Assembly (NCBI GenBank): GCA_036852015.1
Contig: JAANDG010000250.1
Location: forward strand, 1 to 64,000
From: Pelodera strongyloides
Lineage: Eukaryota > Nematoda > Chromadorea > Rhabditida > Rhabditidae
Length of the DNA: 64,000 nt
Direction: 5' to 3'
Part shown: positions 49,244 to 61,161 of the stretch, piece after piece
Layout: the number at the start of each line of letters is the position of its first letter
How positions within the stretch are numbered: the first letter of the stretch is position 1
Position numbers and translations under genes: made by a program
Notes under the pieces: model-generated
What the model was told of the DNA's origin: nothing
The model's input: the letters and a program-made list of their open reading frames with translations, nothing else
Databases searched by the model: none

Positions 49244-50705
49244 GCTTGTGGCATTGTCAGCGTAATAAGAGCGGCATTTCATGACATTGGGGGTAACAAT
49301 TGGGAACTGTCGTTTTTTGCGTTGTTGTTGGTCTGCAACTTTATATTAACACTTTTTATTAGGAATTCATGTAGTTTGATTTCTCTCTACATTTGCTATC
49401 TCGTCCCTCTTTGTGACTATCTATTTCTCTCTCTCTCGTCTCTTGTAACTCTCTTATTCTTTCTCTGGCACTTTGGATTGCCCTTTGCTTCTCCACTCAA
49501 CCCTATGATATCGCTAAAGCTGGAAGCTATGTAGGTTGGACGTTGGACCCACGTAGGTTTGGACCCACGTAGGTTTGGACCCACGTAGGTTTGGACCCAC
49601 GTAGGTTTGGACCCACGTAGGTTTGGACCCATGTAGCTTTGGACCCATGTAGCCATGTAGGGTTGCTTCCAAGTCCTTGCTTTGTTAATGTTTGTTTTAT
49701 TGTTGTTTATTTGTTTGTTAGTAAAGATTTGTTGTGCATATTAGGTGGTTTTTCGCTGGCCAACTTAGCATAGGCGCATAGGGCATAGGGATAGGATCCA
49801 TGTTGTGTAGAATAAGCAAATTTGACGCAAAGGACAATAAGCCTTAGCCTAAAACTATGTTTAGGCTTAATGCCAACCCTAAATATTGTTCTAACTAATG
49901 GCTGTTGTTGGTAGGGGCACGCCTGTGTGTATGCGGACGAAAATCAGATATTTTCGCCAAAACGAAAACTTTCCTCGTCAAAAGGAAAACAAGTTTATTT
50001 TAGTAGGTGTTGGGCAAAATTTACTTTATGGGTCTCAACATTGGTTTGTCCCTTTTTATTATATATTTTGTTAGTGTTCTTGTTGGTATGAAATATGATG
50101 GATGTGGCGTAAAATAAGTGCGGCTTTTCATAACTCCACTGAGGTGACAATTGACAAGTCATTTTTCGAGTTTTTTTTCGTGGTAGACTGCAGCTTTATA
50201 TTTATATTAAACGGGAATGTTGGCATATCTGTAGTTTGATTTTCTTCCTCTCGCTGTGTGGCTTCTCTCTAGCTGTTTCTTGATTAAACGTATTGTTAGT
50301 GTTTTTCCTATATCTATGCCTCCCTACTTCAGGCCCTCTAATAACACCCTAAATAAAGGTTCAGACTGCGTATATTAGGTAAATTTTACTATATCAATAT
50401 TGTATCGTATGTCATTGTAGCATAGTTTCCATGTTATGTAACACAATCCAAAAGGACAAGAAGCCTATGGTTAAGTTTAAGCCTAGGTCGAAGCCTAAGC
50501 CCATGTTTAGGTTTGACGCCAACCCTAAATGTTGTCCTAAATAATGGCTGTCGTCTGGGCACGCCTGTGTGTATGCATGCCGACGAAAATCAGATTTTCG
50601 TCAAAACGAAAACTTTTCCTAGTCGAAGCGAAAACAAGGTTATTTTAGTAGGTGGTTGGGCAAAATTTGTTTTATGAGGTTTCTTTTTATTATATATTTT
50701 GTCTT
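49244..50705. repeat. Tandem segmental duplication, about 0.8 kb copies
   Basis: Copy A (about 49244-50065) and copy B (about 50095-50705) share, in order, a GCGGC(A/T)TTTCAT segment, TGTAGTTTGATTT, GCCAACCCTAAAT, GGGCACGCCTGTGTGTATGC, GACGAAAATCAGAT, TTATTTTAGTAGGTG and TTTTTATTATATATTTTGT. Divergence by eye is considerable. Neither copy has a supported gene. Confidence 0.75.
49546..49655. repeat. 17-nt minisatellite in duplication copy A
   Basis: Six or more near-identical units of ACGTAGGTTTGGACCC, decaying at the right into ATGTAGCTTTGGACCC. Copy B of the duplication lacks it, so it expanded afterwards. Confidence 0.9.
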
Positions 50706-52440
50706 GTGAGTATGATGCGGCAGATGAAAATTTTAATATTTGTTTAATTTTATAGGTATATTTTGGCGCTGATTCGGGTGCATTTGTCGCGAAAATTGCT
50801 CCACATTTTGCTACATTAATATATCTATATTATATATCGTTTGAAATATTGTTAGACTTCACTTCGGAGCCCCTTACAGAAAAATTAAGGCGGTTCTTGA
50901 ATCAGTACGAATAATATATCCTAAAACTATAAAAATTTTCATCGGCGATTCACGAAATTCACGCATACGGCGTACACCTCACCTGTTTCCTAGTTCGTAC
51001 TGTTCTATTATTTATCACTGTATTTTGTTTGAAAGAACACCAAAAGTAATACGCTGTATAATTTATTAATTTGGTCAAAACATACATTACTATTCTATGT
51101 GTTTTCGTTTTCAGCTAGCAATTTTTTTCGCTCTCTAGCAGGTGTATTTTACAGTCTAGTAATGAACTTCCGATTTAGTGACATCCCCAAGGTTTACTAG
51201 TTGACTTCTCACTAGGGAACTGCTCCCCGCGCAGTCGACAAGTGCCCGATAATTCCGCATATCTTTCGCGCACACCTGGCACACTCCTCGCGCGCGCCCC
51301 TTGCGATGCGCCGCCCCACTGTCACAAAAATCCTTATTTCAACATTTCCATGCCTCATATTTCATCTCTTTTTCCATTTTTCACATTTTGTTCCGTGGCA
51401 AATATCACATTCAAATCATTAGAAAGACATTCGTTGCTATGCACATTTCCCTTCCCATAATGGTACATATTAATGGTTGTTTATCATCTCAAATTGCTAA
51501 GAAACCATTCCATTCCGGTTTTAGAAGCTCTTTTCATCAGAAAAAAAGGCGTTTTTTATGGACAATAGGGGTATTTTGGGATTGGAAATTAGCTTTCGAC
51601 ATAATTCTGTCATTACATGTGGCCGATTTCGTTTGAGCTTCAGGCTTGCAGTAGAGAATGATAATTATTTTATTGCTCTGACTCCTACTAATTGCTAATG
51701 GGTAATTGAAAGCTGGAAATTGTTAATTGTAAACCGGAGTGGGGTTTTAATGGGACAAGTGAACTGTAGATTTATTTGCATACAGTACACAAAAGTGGAT
51801 TGTTAGACTGTAGCGGCGCGCGCAATTTTTCCGGTAAGTTATTACCACGCACGGGAATTTATACTTATTACGTCATATCGAGACTACATTGCCTTTTTTA
51901 TACCATAACGCTTCACTGCGTATCGTATCTCTGTTTACTTTGATCTAAAATCATCTTATTTTGTATTTTATTTCGTAAATTTATATGTAACGAATGCAGA
52001 ACACAACTAAAAGTTCGTGCTTTTCTGGAATTTTAGTTCGAAATAAAAAAGAACAGCTAGGCTTTTCTGAGATTTCCAACAGCACAATCTGTTCCATAGA
52101 AATTTGGTGAAATAAATTCAATTTGGGGTCCATTGAGGGGACGGGTTTGGGTTGTCTTATAGCCTCAGTTTTGTTTTAGGAACGTAGATTCACTTTGTTT
52201 TTTATTGTTCTCTTTCTCTCTCTCTCTCTTTCTCTGTCTCTCTCTGTCTTTCTCTCTCTTCTTTCTACATCTTTCTCTGGGGTCATTTCTTTTCCTTCCA
52301 CGTAGTATGTGTGTTTAGCATTTATGTGTTAACGTGTATGCTTTTTATTGCGGTATTTAGTGCCCTTTTGTGCTCTTCAGGCATGCGGTGTTTCAACCAC
52401 ATGCCGTATCGCTTTAAATGTGTGCCTTTTCACTTTCAGA
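50706..52440. other. Region upstream of the GPCR gene
   Basis: No supported gene. A GC-rich repeat fragment lies at about 51235-51320 and CT repeats at 52205-52275. A family B right end (about 52385-52417, ATGCCGTATCGCTTTAA) stops 22 nt before the acceptor CACTTTCAG (to 52439), the probable trans-splice site of the GPCR gene. Confidence 0.5.
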
Positions 52441-55400
52441 ATGGCCGAAGATATTGCCAACTTCAGTCAAGTTGAAGTAACGGAGCCAAGTCGCGGATTC
52501 GCTGCGTTTAACGAGAATATGGACGAGACGTTTAAGACGATAAGACAGTGAGTTGACAGTTCTATTCGACCAGCCGGTGGTGTAGTGGTTAGCGCGGCTG
52601 CTCACCACCAATGTTGAGGGTTCAATTCCCTTGCGCTACTGGTTGCACCGACTGGATGGCCATAAACGGTTTGGGAAGGGCTCAAGAGGATCCCTCAATC
52701 CGTTATCCCTTGGTGAAACTCAGTTGGTACGCTGCGAGAATCTGGCCCGGCATCAACGTGAAACTTGGACATCGCCGCGCCAAAAAATAGGGCCCTGTGT
52801 GGCGGAAAATAACTCTATAATTTTGACTTCGAGGTATGAGCTAAGTTCATTTTGTTTTCCAGATATGCCGTACATTTGATACCAATCTTTTGTGGAGTGG
52901 GTATCGTGGGAAACAGTATGGCGTTGATGTTGATACGGTAGGTACTGGATTATCGCAGTTTTTAAAGCGGTATGTCACGTGGTTTGTGGGTGTGCATTCC
53001 CAAGTATTAGATGCAAATTGTGCTCGATTCTAAATAACACGACCAGAAGAAAATGTGTGAATACCACTTTGTGAATACCACTTTATTCAGACATACAATC
53101 ATCACACATAGACTTAAGCATGTAGAATCCAGGGTCCCGTTTGCTCTCGAAGTCGGGGATCTTCATTTTTAGCTCCAATCCAAGGCGGTGTCTCTTAGCC
53201 GATGTGTTCCATAGAGTGAAGTAGACGGTAGAAGACGGCACAGAAGATAATACAGAGCGAAAGGTCCGTCCTAAGGCTAGGCAAGGGGAGCGCCTTAACT
53301 TTATTCCCGACGCCGTGGCATGTTTGCAAGATGGTAGCACTGGGCGGGATTCGAACCCGGGTCGTATGGGTGAGAGACGAGAACTTTGCCAGTGAGCCAC
53401 GACGCCCCTGAAGGGCACAGAAATTTGCATGTAGTGCATGGGAGTGAATTTTTGAGCACAAGACTCTGATGTCGTTTTTCTTTATTGCATTGGTTTCATA
53501 TTGTTGCCTTAATTTGTTTGGGGAAAAGAGAATTACAAGGTTGAAATTTTTTTATTTCTTTGACATGCACTAATGGTTTTATTTATTTGTTTCTAATCAA
53601 AATTTATGTTTGAAATTATAATTTTTAGAACAAATTTCTGGCTCCGTCGTCTGACATCTAACGCATATTTGACCACTCTATCAATATGCAGTTGTCTGTT
53701 TCTTTTTACTGTACTACTGGCCTGGGTCGATTCCCTTTATTTTGTACCGCTCTATAGCGACTCGGACCTGGGATGCAAGGTAGGTGTTGTGATGAGATTC
53801 GAGTTTTCTTTGCGTACTACTTACTACTCTCTCTCTATCTCTCTCTGCTCTCTCTCTCTCTCGCTCTCTCTCTTCTCTCTCTCTTCTCTCTCTCTCTCTC
53901 TTCTTTCTCTCTCTGTCATCAATACAATGAATGCTATGTTCAAGTTATGAAATTGTGTAGTGATTTGTGTAGTTAGTGAATTTATATAATTATTCCAATT
54001 CCAGTTTTTCACCTTCCTCGCCCATTTCTGTGACTTTATTTGTGTGTGGATGATCTCGTGGGTGTCCTGTGATAGGATGATTGTACTATACAGACCGGGT
54101 AGGTCGTTAGAAATTTGCATATGAACACTCTTGTTGCAGGTGCTTGGTTTACTGTAGCACACAAAGCACTGCTTACTGTACCAGTGTTTTGATAAATGAG
54201 CGGGGTGGTGCGCAGTTCCCACAACGCGAAACTCTGCTGGTGCGCTGCGAACAAACATCATGTTCGCCTACGTGTCGCCGCGCACCTCGCCCAGACTTCG
54301 CTAGGCTCTCGCCAGGTGCTCGCGAGTGCACTGAGCATCCTTTTGCGAAAAACTTGCGTAGTCGCCGCGCGCCTTCATATCTTGATCTGCATCAATTTTC
54401 GCATTTTCCTACAGTCTTTTCGCCGCAGGGTTTTGGCGTGCACCACCCTCATTTCGTTCAGTGTTTAGGTGCTCCTGCGGCGCCCGTTTCAAAATCCACA
54501 GGTGCGCCAACTGAAATCGCACTCTTTTGGCGCTCTTTATAGCACAGCGCAACCGCGGTGTTGCATTAGCGGTTAAAAAAACACTCATTCCCCAACATCC
54601 AGGCATCCGAAAGTACGTGTGCAACAAGAAATTTGGCAGGAACCTTGTGTTTCTCACGATTATAATTGCCGTTCCGCTCTACAGTTGGTGTCTGTTGTTC
54701 TCTGGTCTCGAAAAGACTCCCCGAGGACAGCTCTACTGTGGACTCGACATGGATGCGGAGATATTCGGGTACGGTACTTTTGTAGTTTGTAGTTTGTAGC
54801 TTGAGGAATATTTGTTTACTACGGTGCTGTAGTTTGTGGTGAGGGATTTGTAGTGTGGAGATGGGCGCAGATGTATTATTCGGATACGGTAGTGTAGTTT
54901 GTAGTTGTGGATTGTAGTTTGATTCGTTGTGGGGCTGTAGTGTGGTTGGGTTCACTGCTAGGCAAGTATGTTTCAGGTTATTGGGGATTCTTTGGCAGTT
55001 ACTATGCTGCTTGCTGCCGAAAGCAACAAAATTCTCGGAGTTTCTCAGTTTGGCGTCCTCTTGCGGCCAGTCTATTGAGCATATCTAGTGAGCAAACGAT
55101 TAACTGAGTATGCATATTCCCAATGCCTTTATGTCTCTTTCCTAATAAAACGTTTAATTTAGTTACAACGTGAACAGTATCTACTTTGCATTCACCATGA
55201 TGGACACCCTCATCTGTACCTTGGTACCATCGATTCTCGTAATGGTGGTTAACTCGTTTGCCACCTATCGATATAGACAGTGTATGAAGATCTACGCGTC
55301 TGGAGTGCTCAGGTACGGTATAAAGGATTAAGCTTTTCGTAGTAAAAGCAGTGCTCTGAGTTTTCTACGTGTTTGCTACTTGAATCAATTTAGCCCACTG

Positions 55401-57200
55401 TTGTAATATTCTAATATGTTGAATATTTTCGACTACTGTATCACTCAATCCCCAAGCCCAACGCAGTTCGTAGGGAGTTTCACAATGTTATTCGTTGCAG
55501 TTATTCGTCCGTATTCGTTAGAATGCAGTTATTGTAAAGAACAGTGTAAAAAAATTCTAGCTACGGTATAATATATACATGCACTTATTGCTTGTAAAGG
55601 CCCGGGCCGTAACATCCAATGTCTACTAGAATTTTGTCCAAAATAGTTTACGTAATTCGATGAAGTCTACTCCGCTATATAAAAAGATATTCCAGGGTCC
55701 GCTTTCTTCGCGCACCAAATACCGAGAACGACTATGGAGGGACAGAGTGGAAAGGTGTGGCTTTTTTATGAAAAGTATAAAAAGGAGAGAACCATTTGGC
55801 GACGGTTCCGGTCGTCGATAACCGGTTTTCTCAGTGGAAACCCGTTGGGGACCGGTTTTTCTTTGTCTCGCATCATTCCGCTTTCCTGTGAATAGATCAG
55901 TAAAGATATTTCTCCATCTCCATATCATATATCCGGGACTCTATGATGTTAGTTACTGACCTGACGTTTACGTGCTTAGGTTTGCGTAGACTCTGAATTT
56001 TTCCAGAATTATTTTTTTCTAGTGAGCCAGAACTTTTTTTAGCAAGAGTTCGTTAACAGTTCACAATTAGTAATATGTCTGTTTGCATATAGGATGAAAA
56101 TTTATTCCTTCTTCAGATACAAACGCTAAGCGCCTCCTGCTGAGCCAAACGCACGCCACCAATACGCACACGCAGCACACAACGCAGGTTTCTCAGAATT
56201 CGGGGAATCGTACGGCGACATGTGGGAAAATGAAGTCCAGCGATTTGCAATTGAGCAGATCACTACTGATCGTCACCAGGTGAGAGGGAAGGGGAAATCG
56301 TGAATTGGAATAATTTAAAGCGGTACAACTTCCGATCTTTGAAACTTATGTTGTACAATTGCATTCCCAAAATTGTTGTTTGCAAATGAGTATAATTAGA
56401 GTAGAAAACAGTGCAGTATGACGAAGTTATTTGCATACGTTACATGGGAATACGTCGTCCAACATATGAACATACGTTTCAAAAAACGACTATTATACCG
56501 TTTTAACTCTGTCTAGGGCAGAAACTTTGATAGTTGTAGTGTCGAATTAGACTTATAATCTTTTGAGACGGAGTCTTCGTGAGTTGCTCACCGGATCCGC
56601 GCGCGCCGTTTTCGATTATCGGATAACGGAGATGCTCGAATGTGAGGAAATTAGTAGAGGAGAAAGTTCACTTGCCTTCTTTCAGCACATTCGTCCTACT
56701 CAACGTACCCAACTATGTCGGTCGTATCTATCAATACTTGTTCGATCCGTCCGACAGTCTCTTCCAATTACTGTTCTTTTGCACTTTCCTTCTCTACTAC
56801 CTCCATCATGCCGTGCTATTTTACATGTACATATTCTGGAGGTTAGTTTTTATAGAGCGTATTGTTTTAAATTAATTGTAAATGAAACTTTTTACGCGTT
56901 GTATTTCGCCAGTGCGTGCGTATCCGTGGATGAAAATATGAAATTTATTGCACCTGAGAACATCCGTACCGGCAGTTCCACCTGTGTGCGAGGGTGTAGC
57001 CGCGCGATAGCTAGAGTTTCCTACTATCATTCTCCAAACGAGATTCATCAGTACTATGCTAATTTCTTTCATATTTTAGTCCTCAAATGAAGAAACAACT
57101 CAAGCCGGCAGCCATGCGTCTACTGGAGTGTTATTGCTTCAAAACAGTGCCTGAATTTGGACATCATTCCACTTCTCTACAGAATTTCAATAGAAATTAG
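52441..57200 (+). CDS. Class A (rhodopsin-type) GPCR, probable neuropeptide receptor
   Basis: Seven-helix plasma-membrane receptor. Exons: 52441-52547, 52863-52937, 53629-53779, 54005-54098, 54603-54768, 55163-55317, 56117-56279, 56686-56841, 57080-57200; 395 residues, all phases consistent. TM1 has CGVGIVGNSMALMLI with the class A Asn; TM2 LTSNAYLTTLSICSCLFLF; a Cys at the TM3 start (DLGCK) pairs by family rule with YCGLD in loop 2; TM3 ends SCDRMIVLYRP (DRY variant); TM4 LVFLTIIIAVPLYSW; TM5 DTLICTLVPSILVMVV; loop 3 is Thr/Gln/His-rich; TM6 TFVLLNVPNYVGR; TM7 LHHAVLFYMYIFW, where NPxxY is much altered. Helix patterns resemble nematode FMRFamide-type/other peptide receptors. The ligand is unknown. 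The donor of exon 6 was chosen for frame (TACG|GTATAA, not CTCAG|GTACGG). The start lies one base after a trans-splice-type acceptor. Confidence 0.9.
52560..52800 (+). mobile_element. tRNA-derived SINE
   Basis: The head has A box TGGTGTAGTGG and B box GGGTTCAATTCCC with correct spacing. The anticodon arm does not pair. A GC-rich body follows (TGGTACGCTGCGAGAATC, GGACATCGCCGCGCC). It lies in intron 1 of the GPCR gene. Confidence 0.65.
52961..53460 (-). mobile_element. tRNA-derived SINE nested in a family B MITE
   Basis: Outer parts are family B (TTAAAGCGGTATGTCACGTG at the left; AAATTTGCATGTAGTGCATG at the right). Between them a minus-strand unit runs from about 53408 to 53085, with head B box GGGTTCGAATCCC (53346-53358) and a tail with AATAAAG near 53085. 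The MITE was probably split by the SINE. Intron 2 of the GPCR gene. Confidence 0.65.
53825..53925. repeat. (CT)n microsatellite
   Basis: About 100 nt of CTCTCT in intron 3 of the GPCR gene. Frames through it are artefacts. Confidence 0.9.
54215..54560. repeat. GC-rich dispersed repeat, long copy
   Basis: The longest copy of the CGCACCTCGCCC repeat family, filling most of intron 4 of the GPCR gene. Open frames reach 132 codons but no splice sites or known motifs fit. Relatives are at 42295-42460 and parts of 44480-44760 and 51235-51320. Confidence 0.55.
56315..56506. mobile_element. Family B hairpin MITE, full length
   Basis: TTAAAGCGGTACAACTTCCG at the left; CGTTTCAAAAAACGACTATT then ATACCGTTTTAA at the right. 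The interior has TTTGCAAATGAGTATAATTA and its counterpart. Intron 7 of the GPCR gene. A good reference copy for family B. Confidence 0.9.
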
Positions 57201-57747
57201 AATATCTATCATTCTGGGGAACGGGGAGACCATTTGGCGACCACTTGGCTTGGTGACTTAATTTTCTTCAACAACGGCGGCAAGCGGTACTCAAGCGGTC
57301 TTCAGCTGGTCTCTTAGTCTATGCCCAAAGAGTTTTACATAGAAATCTTTTGGCGACCGCTTCACGACATTTTTTCTGTAGTCTCATTCGTTTCGCCTGT
57401 TTCCAGCGGTAGAATTCTCTTGTACATTCTAAAATTCTCTACTAATCAGGGTTTCAAGTGTCCGATATACGAAGTAATTTAGTTATTCACATTCAATATA
57501 ACTTCTTCACAAAGGTCTGTAAAACTGGTAAGCGTTATCATCCTACCTTGTTATTGGTTTTTCAAACATTCAAACCGTATTCCGGTGTAACGCCGCGCTC
57601 GTGCGGCAACGCAATGGCAGGCGAAATGTGTGCCAGATAGCTTTCGTAAGCTTCTCGCGCTAACTTTGTTTGCTACTTGCCATGGTGTACTTTTTCCAGG
57701 AAGAATATAAATGCTTTAGAAACATTCTCGTACCAATTTTTCAATTC

Positions 57748-57929
57748 TTAAAACGAAATACCGGCCGGTTTTTGAAAACACGTCGAATAGACCAGCATTC
57801 TTATGCAGCGTATGCAAATGAACATATTAGAGTAAAAAATCGAGCTAAGAATCGAGTAAATTAGCATAAATACGTAAGAATTCAGTTGTCCACGATGCGT
57901 TTCAAAAACCTGCCGGTGTTTCGCTTTAA
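57748..57929. mobile_element. Family A hairpin MITE
   Basis: Left CTTAAAACGAAATACCGGCC, right CTGCCGGTGTTTCGCTTTAA, reverse-orientation interior. Confidence 0.9.
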
Positions 57930-58110
57930 CACTTTGCTTTATGTGTAATGGCTAGCGGGTTAATTCGTCGATCTTGTCGTTTAATGTAGTATTGTTTCGA
58001 ATTTTCGTATTTATTGTTTAAGTTATATACGTAGTTTACGGACCTTTGTTGTTATATCCGTTTTAAGTAAATAGCTATGTAAAACCTGTTTTATGCAATA
58101 ATGACGTGCA

Positions 58111-58294
58111 TTTCAAGCGAAATACCGGCCGGTTTTTGAAACGCATGGCGGGCAACCGAGTTCTTACGTATTTATGCTAATTTACTCGAATTTAGCTCGA
58201 TTTTTTATTCCAGTTTATGTTCATTTGCATAAGCTGCATAAAAATGCAAGTGTTCACGATGCGTTTCAAAAACCGACCGCTATTTTGCTTTAAA
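58111..58294. mobile_element. Family A hairpin MITE
   Basis: Left TTCAAGCGAAATACCGGCCG, right CGACCGCTATTTTGCTTTAA, about 183 nt with standard interior. It lies about 180 nt from the copy at 57748, in opposite orientation. Confidence 0.9.
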
Positions 58295-59330
58295 GTGTGT
58301 AAGGGACGTAGTTTGTAGCCTAATTATCCTAAAGATTCTCCTAGATTGTTGTCAGTGTCAATTGTCTGCAAAAATGATTGCGTGCAATTGTCCCGGCACA
58401 CGACTAGCCAATTAGCAAGTTCATTTATTGATTATTTGATTATAAACTTGATATCGCTATGCCGATTTGCCAACGTTTAAATTTATTCACAACTTTTATG
58501 TTTAGATTATGTGCCATAACTATTTTGTAAAACGGGTTTCCTTTTTTGTTTTTGTTTTCTTTTTGAGGTGCTATTTAAAATAAATATTTTCTTACTGTTA
58601 AGTACAACTTGCTGGAAAATGTCTGATCATGATGCCTACTAATTAGTTTTTTTCGTAGTATTTTATGAAAATAAGAGCGTTTTCGAGGTGGGATCTTCCG
58701 GAAATTTCCGGTAGAAACTGGAAAGAAAGTGGTATTAGATTGAAACGGAAATAAAAATAATGCATATAAAAAAAATTCCGGAAATTGCGGTGTACCGTAT
58801 GAAAGTTGAAACTGCAAATCAATCAATCGATCGTTACATGGTTATGCCTTATGGCACTTTGCCAACCGCATTTTTTTTTCTTGTTGCTTACCGGAAATCT
58901 CCTTGTTCTCGAATGACACTGTTAATTAACTTATTGTACTAACTTTAAAATGAAAACTTCCTAGTTTATTTATATAAAAAAGTGAGGATTCGTCCCAAAG
59001 TTATATTTTCTTTAATATTTTTTTTTGGTCTGTAGCCCTCGTCATATAAACTTTTCGCAGTGTAAACGTTTTTGAAACCCCGCCTTTTTTACACTTTACT
59101 TTAATTAATTACCAACTTCGATTATTTTCGAAATTACTTAGAAATATTTCGATTTGATTTGATATGACTAAGCGCGTTTGTGAAACGTACAAGGGCACCT
59201 GCTTTTCCGTGTATCGTATGATAATCGTGTATCATTAATTTGCATATAATTCATGCCAACGCAGTTGCCTATGGTGCGTTTCACAAGCCACGTGCCATAC
59301 CACTTTAAATATATATCATTTCATATTTAG

Positions 59331-60317
59331 ATGTCACAGACGCAGTATACGCACGACTTCTTCGAGTTATGGAATGATTATGTGAACAAGCATCGCCGGT
59401 GCACGTGTGAGAGTGTTAGAGAGACCTGGAGAATTTTGGTAAGGAATCAGGAAATATTACTTATTTCTTATTTTATCTTAATTACTTAATTATATACTTT
59501 CCCAATGTAGACATAGTGATGGACCTTTCCTGTTAGCCAACACGTAGAGGATCCAAATTTGACGTACTTTGGAAAAGTGCAGGGGATGCGTCACTGCGCC
59601 ATCTTATCGCCGCGCACTTTTCCCTTTTTCTTGCTTTACACGCGCGCCGCAACACCCAAGTTATACTACCGCGCGCCTAGCCCCAATACGTTTGAATGGA
59701 TTGCGTAATCTATAGGTAATATTTTAATGGTTTCTCACCGTTTAGAGCCGTTTTGAACACCGAATTTGGATTTTAGGTCATCAATTTTCTTCCCTAGTTT
59801 CTACCGTAGTTTTATTACCGGTACCGTAGTTACCGTACGTAGTTACGGTACGGTACCGTAGTTTGCTGTTAATAATTTCAGAAAGGATTCCGCAACACCG
59901 TGTACCCGGAATCCATCCATGGAATCAAACCGATGGTCCTGGAGTGGCTCAAGCACCTCCGCTTTTTGGCAGATGTAAGTATAGTACAGTACCTTACACC
60001 ACCTTGTTTACCTTATTGCTGGGCCGTGCATGCGCCAGGAGCGCGCCAAAGATACGTAAAGAGGGGGCTTTCCGCTTCCCGCACCTGTGTCCTACCCCGA
60101 GCAGGTGGGCCGCGGATGGGACAATGTGAATCTTCCGTATGGTTTTTAACTTCATAGAGTTAAGATGTGAATCGACTGTTATACCGCTTTAACTATGTCA
60201 TATTTTCATTTTCAGTCTGACATCATCAACCTGGACATGGAGACTGCCATGATCCTCGGTGACAATGAGGCAGTGGATAGAATCGATGCTGGATTCGCCA
60301 GGGCTGCTACTCTCTAA
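59331..60317 (+). CDS. Stand-alone VEFS-box microprotein, SUZ12 paralogue
   Basis: Exons 59331-59438, 59882-59974, 60216-60317 give exactly 100 residues and a stop. The whole protein aligns to exons 24-26 of the SUZ12-like gene. DFFELWNDYVNKHRR matches DFFGLWTRFVHDNSM; GFRNTVYPESIHGI matches MFRETVYEKRIVGN; the third exon covers the last helix. Both internal introns are at the same place and phase (0), and the middle exon is 93 nt in both. LWNxxVxKH is closer to animal SUZ12 than the long gene is. There is no AT-hook, zinc-finger region or signal peptide. In PRC2 the VEFS box contacts and activates the EZH2-type enzyme, so this may compete with or replace the long protein (inference). The ATG abuts acceptor TCATATTTAG, so either it is trans-spliced directly at the ATG or an unseen upstream exon exists. 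Confidence 0.75.
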
Positions 60318-61161
60318 AGTAAGTTCAAGTTGTGACCCTCTCTAAAGAAATATGGGCCCAATCTCGGTGGATGATTTTTCACGGGCCTAGGTCTTAGTCT
60401 GTTTATTTAGGTGCAGTTGAGCATGCCGTCGTAAAATAGAAATTTTTCTAGTTTAACTTCTAGTTAAAATTTAAAAACAGGTCACCAAATCTAATTACTA
60501 CCAAGTTTTCTCTCTAAAAACTACTAATTACCTTTCATTTGCGTGCAATTATACTTGCTCATTTCATTGTTGGTCTGCCTTTACATGTTGCCTTTATTGC
60601 TATCTCTCATCTTGCTATCTCACATTGTCTGATTCTGATCTCGCTATAGAATTGAAATAACGTTGTTAGGATATCATAAAATTTTGTGTATGTGCAATTG
60701 CTTTGCCATGCTAGCTTTATGGGGTTTGCAAGTATGCCCGATTTTCCTTGCAAGTATCGAAAAATTTACCGTATCTTGGCACTACACGAGCATATCTACA
60801 GGCAGTTTTTACGACCGATCGCCACGGGACCAATTGTTCAACCAAAATGTCTTTGATGGCGGATTTTCTATAGTGCGGATGTGTCAAAGTTACGGTAAAG
60901 TTGTGTAAAAAGCACACGATTTCGCGAATTGATACTTGCAAGGAAAACTCGCGGTTTTTGGCATACTTGCAAACCCCATTAGGTAGCCATTCCTATTCGT
61001 TGACAGATATGGTAAAGAAACATGGGAGAGCAGATTTGTTTAAATGTTAATTGTTCCACACGTTGTTCCTGTTGGTATCTTGTTTATTTGCATAAAAAAT
61101 GTTAGCAAATCAAGATAAGTAATAACAGGCAACGCTTTTATTATGGTCATTTCCCGTTTCG
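60318..61161. other. Convergent intergenic region
   Basis: Lies between the 3' ends of the VEFS gene (+) and the minus-strand gene. Apart from the MITE at 60716-60986 I see nothing in it. Confidence 0.45.
60716..60986. mobile_element. MITE with TGGGGTTTGCAAGT termini, long copy
   Basis: Left TTTATGGGGTTTGCAAGTAT, right GGCATACTTGCAAACCCCAT. Inner arms include TTTTCCTTGCAAGTATC and GATACTTGCAAGGAAAA, giving a double inverted repeat. The terminal family is shared with 27785-27951. Confidence 0.85.

Larger units (their letters stand above)
57201..59329. other. Intergenic region between GPCR and VEFS genes
   Basis: No convincing upstream exon for the VEFS gene was found here. It contains CATTTGGCGACC foldback sequence (57225-57370), two family A MITEs, and a decayed family B element (about 59165-59309) whose TTAA end is 21 nt before the acceptor TCATATTTAG (to 59330). 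Confidence 0.5.

Noticed and set aside
53335..53408. Functional tRNA gene on the minus strand
   Set aside because: The B box is perfect, but the A box is imperfect, the anticodon arm does not fold, and a SINE body and tail follow.
54144..54542. 132-codon ORF inside the GPCR intron
   Set aside because: It falls in the GC-rich dispersed repeat, has no splice signals compatible with the GPCR frame and no motif.
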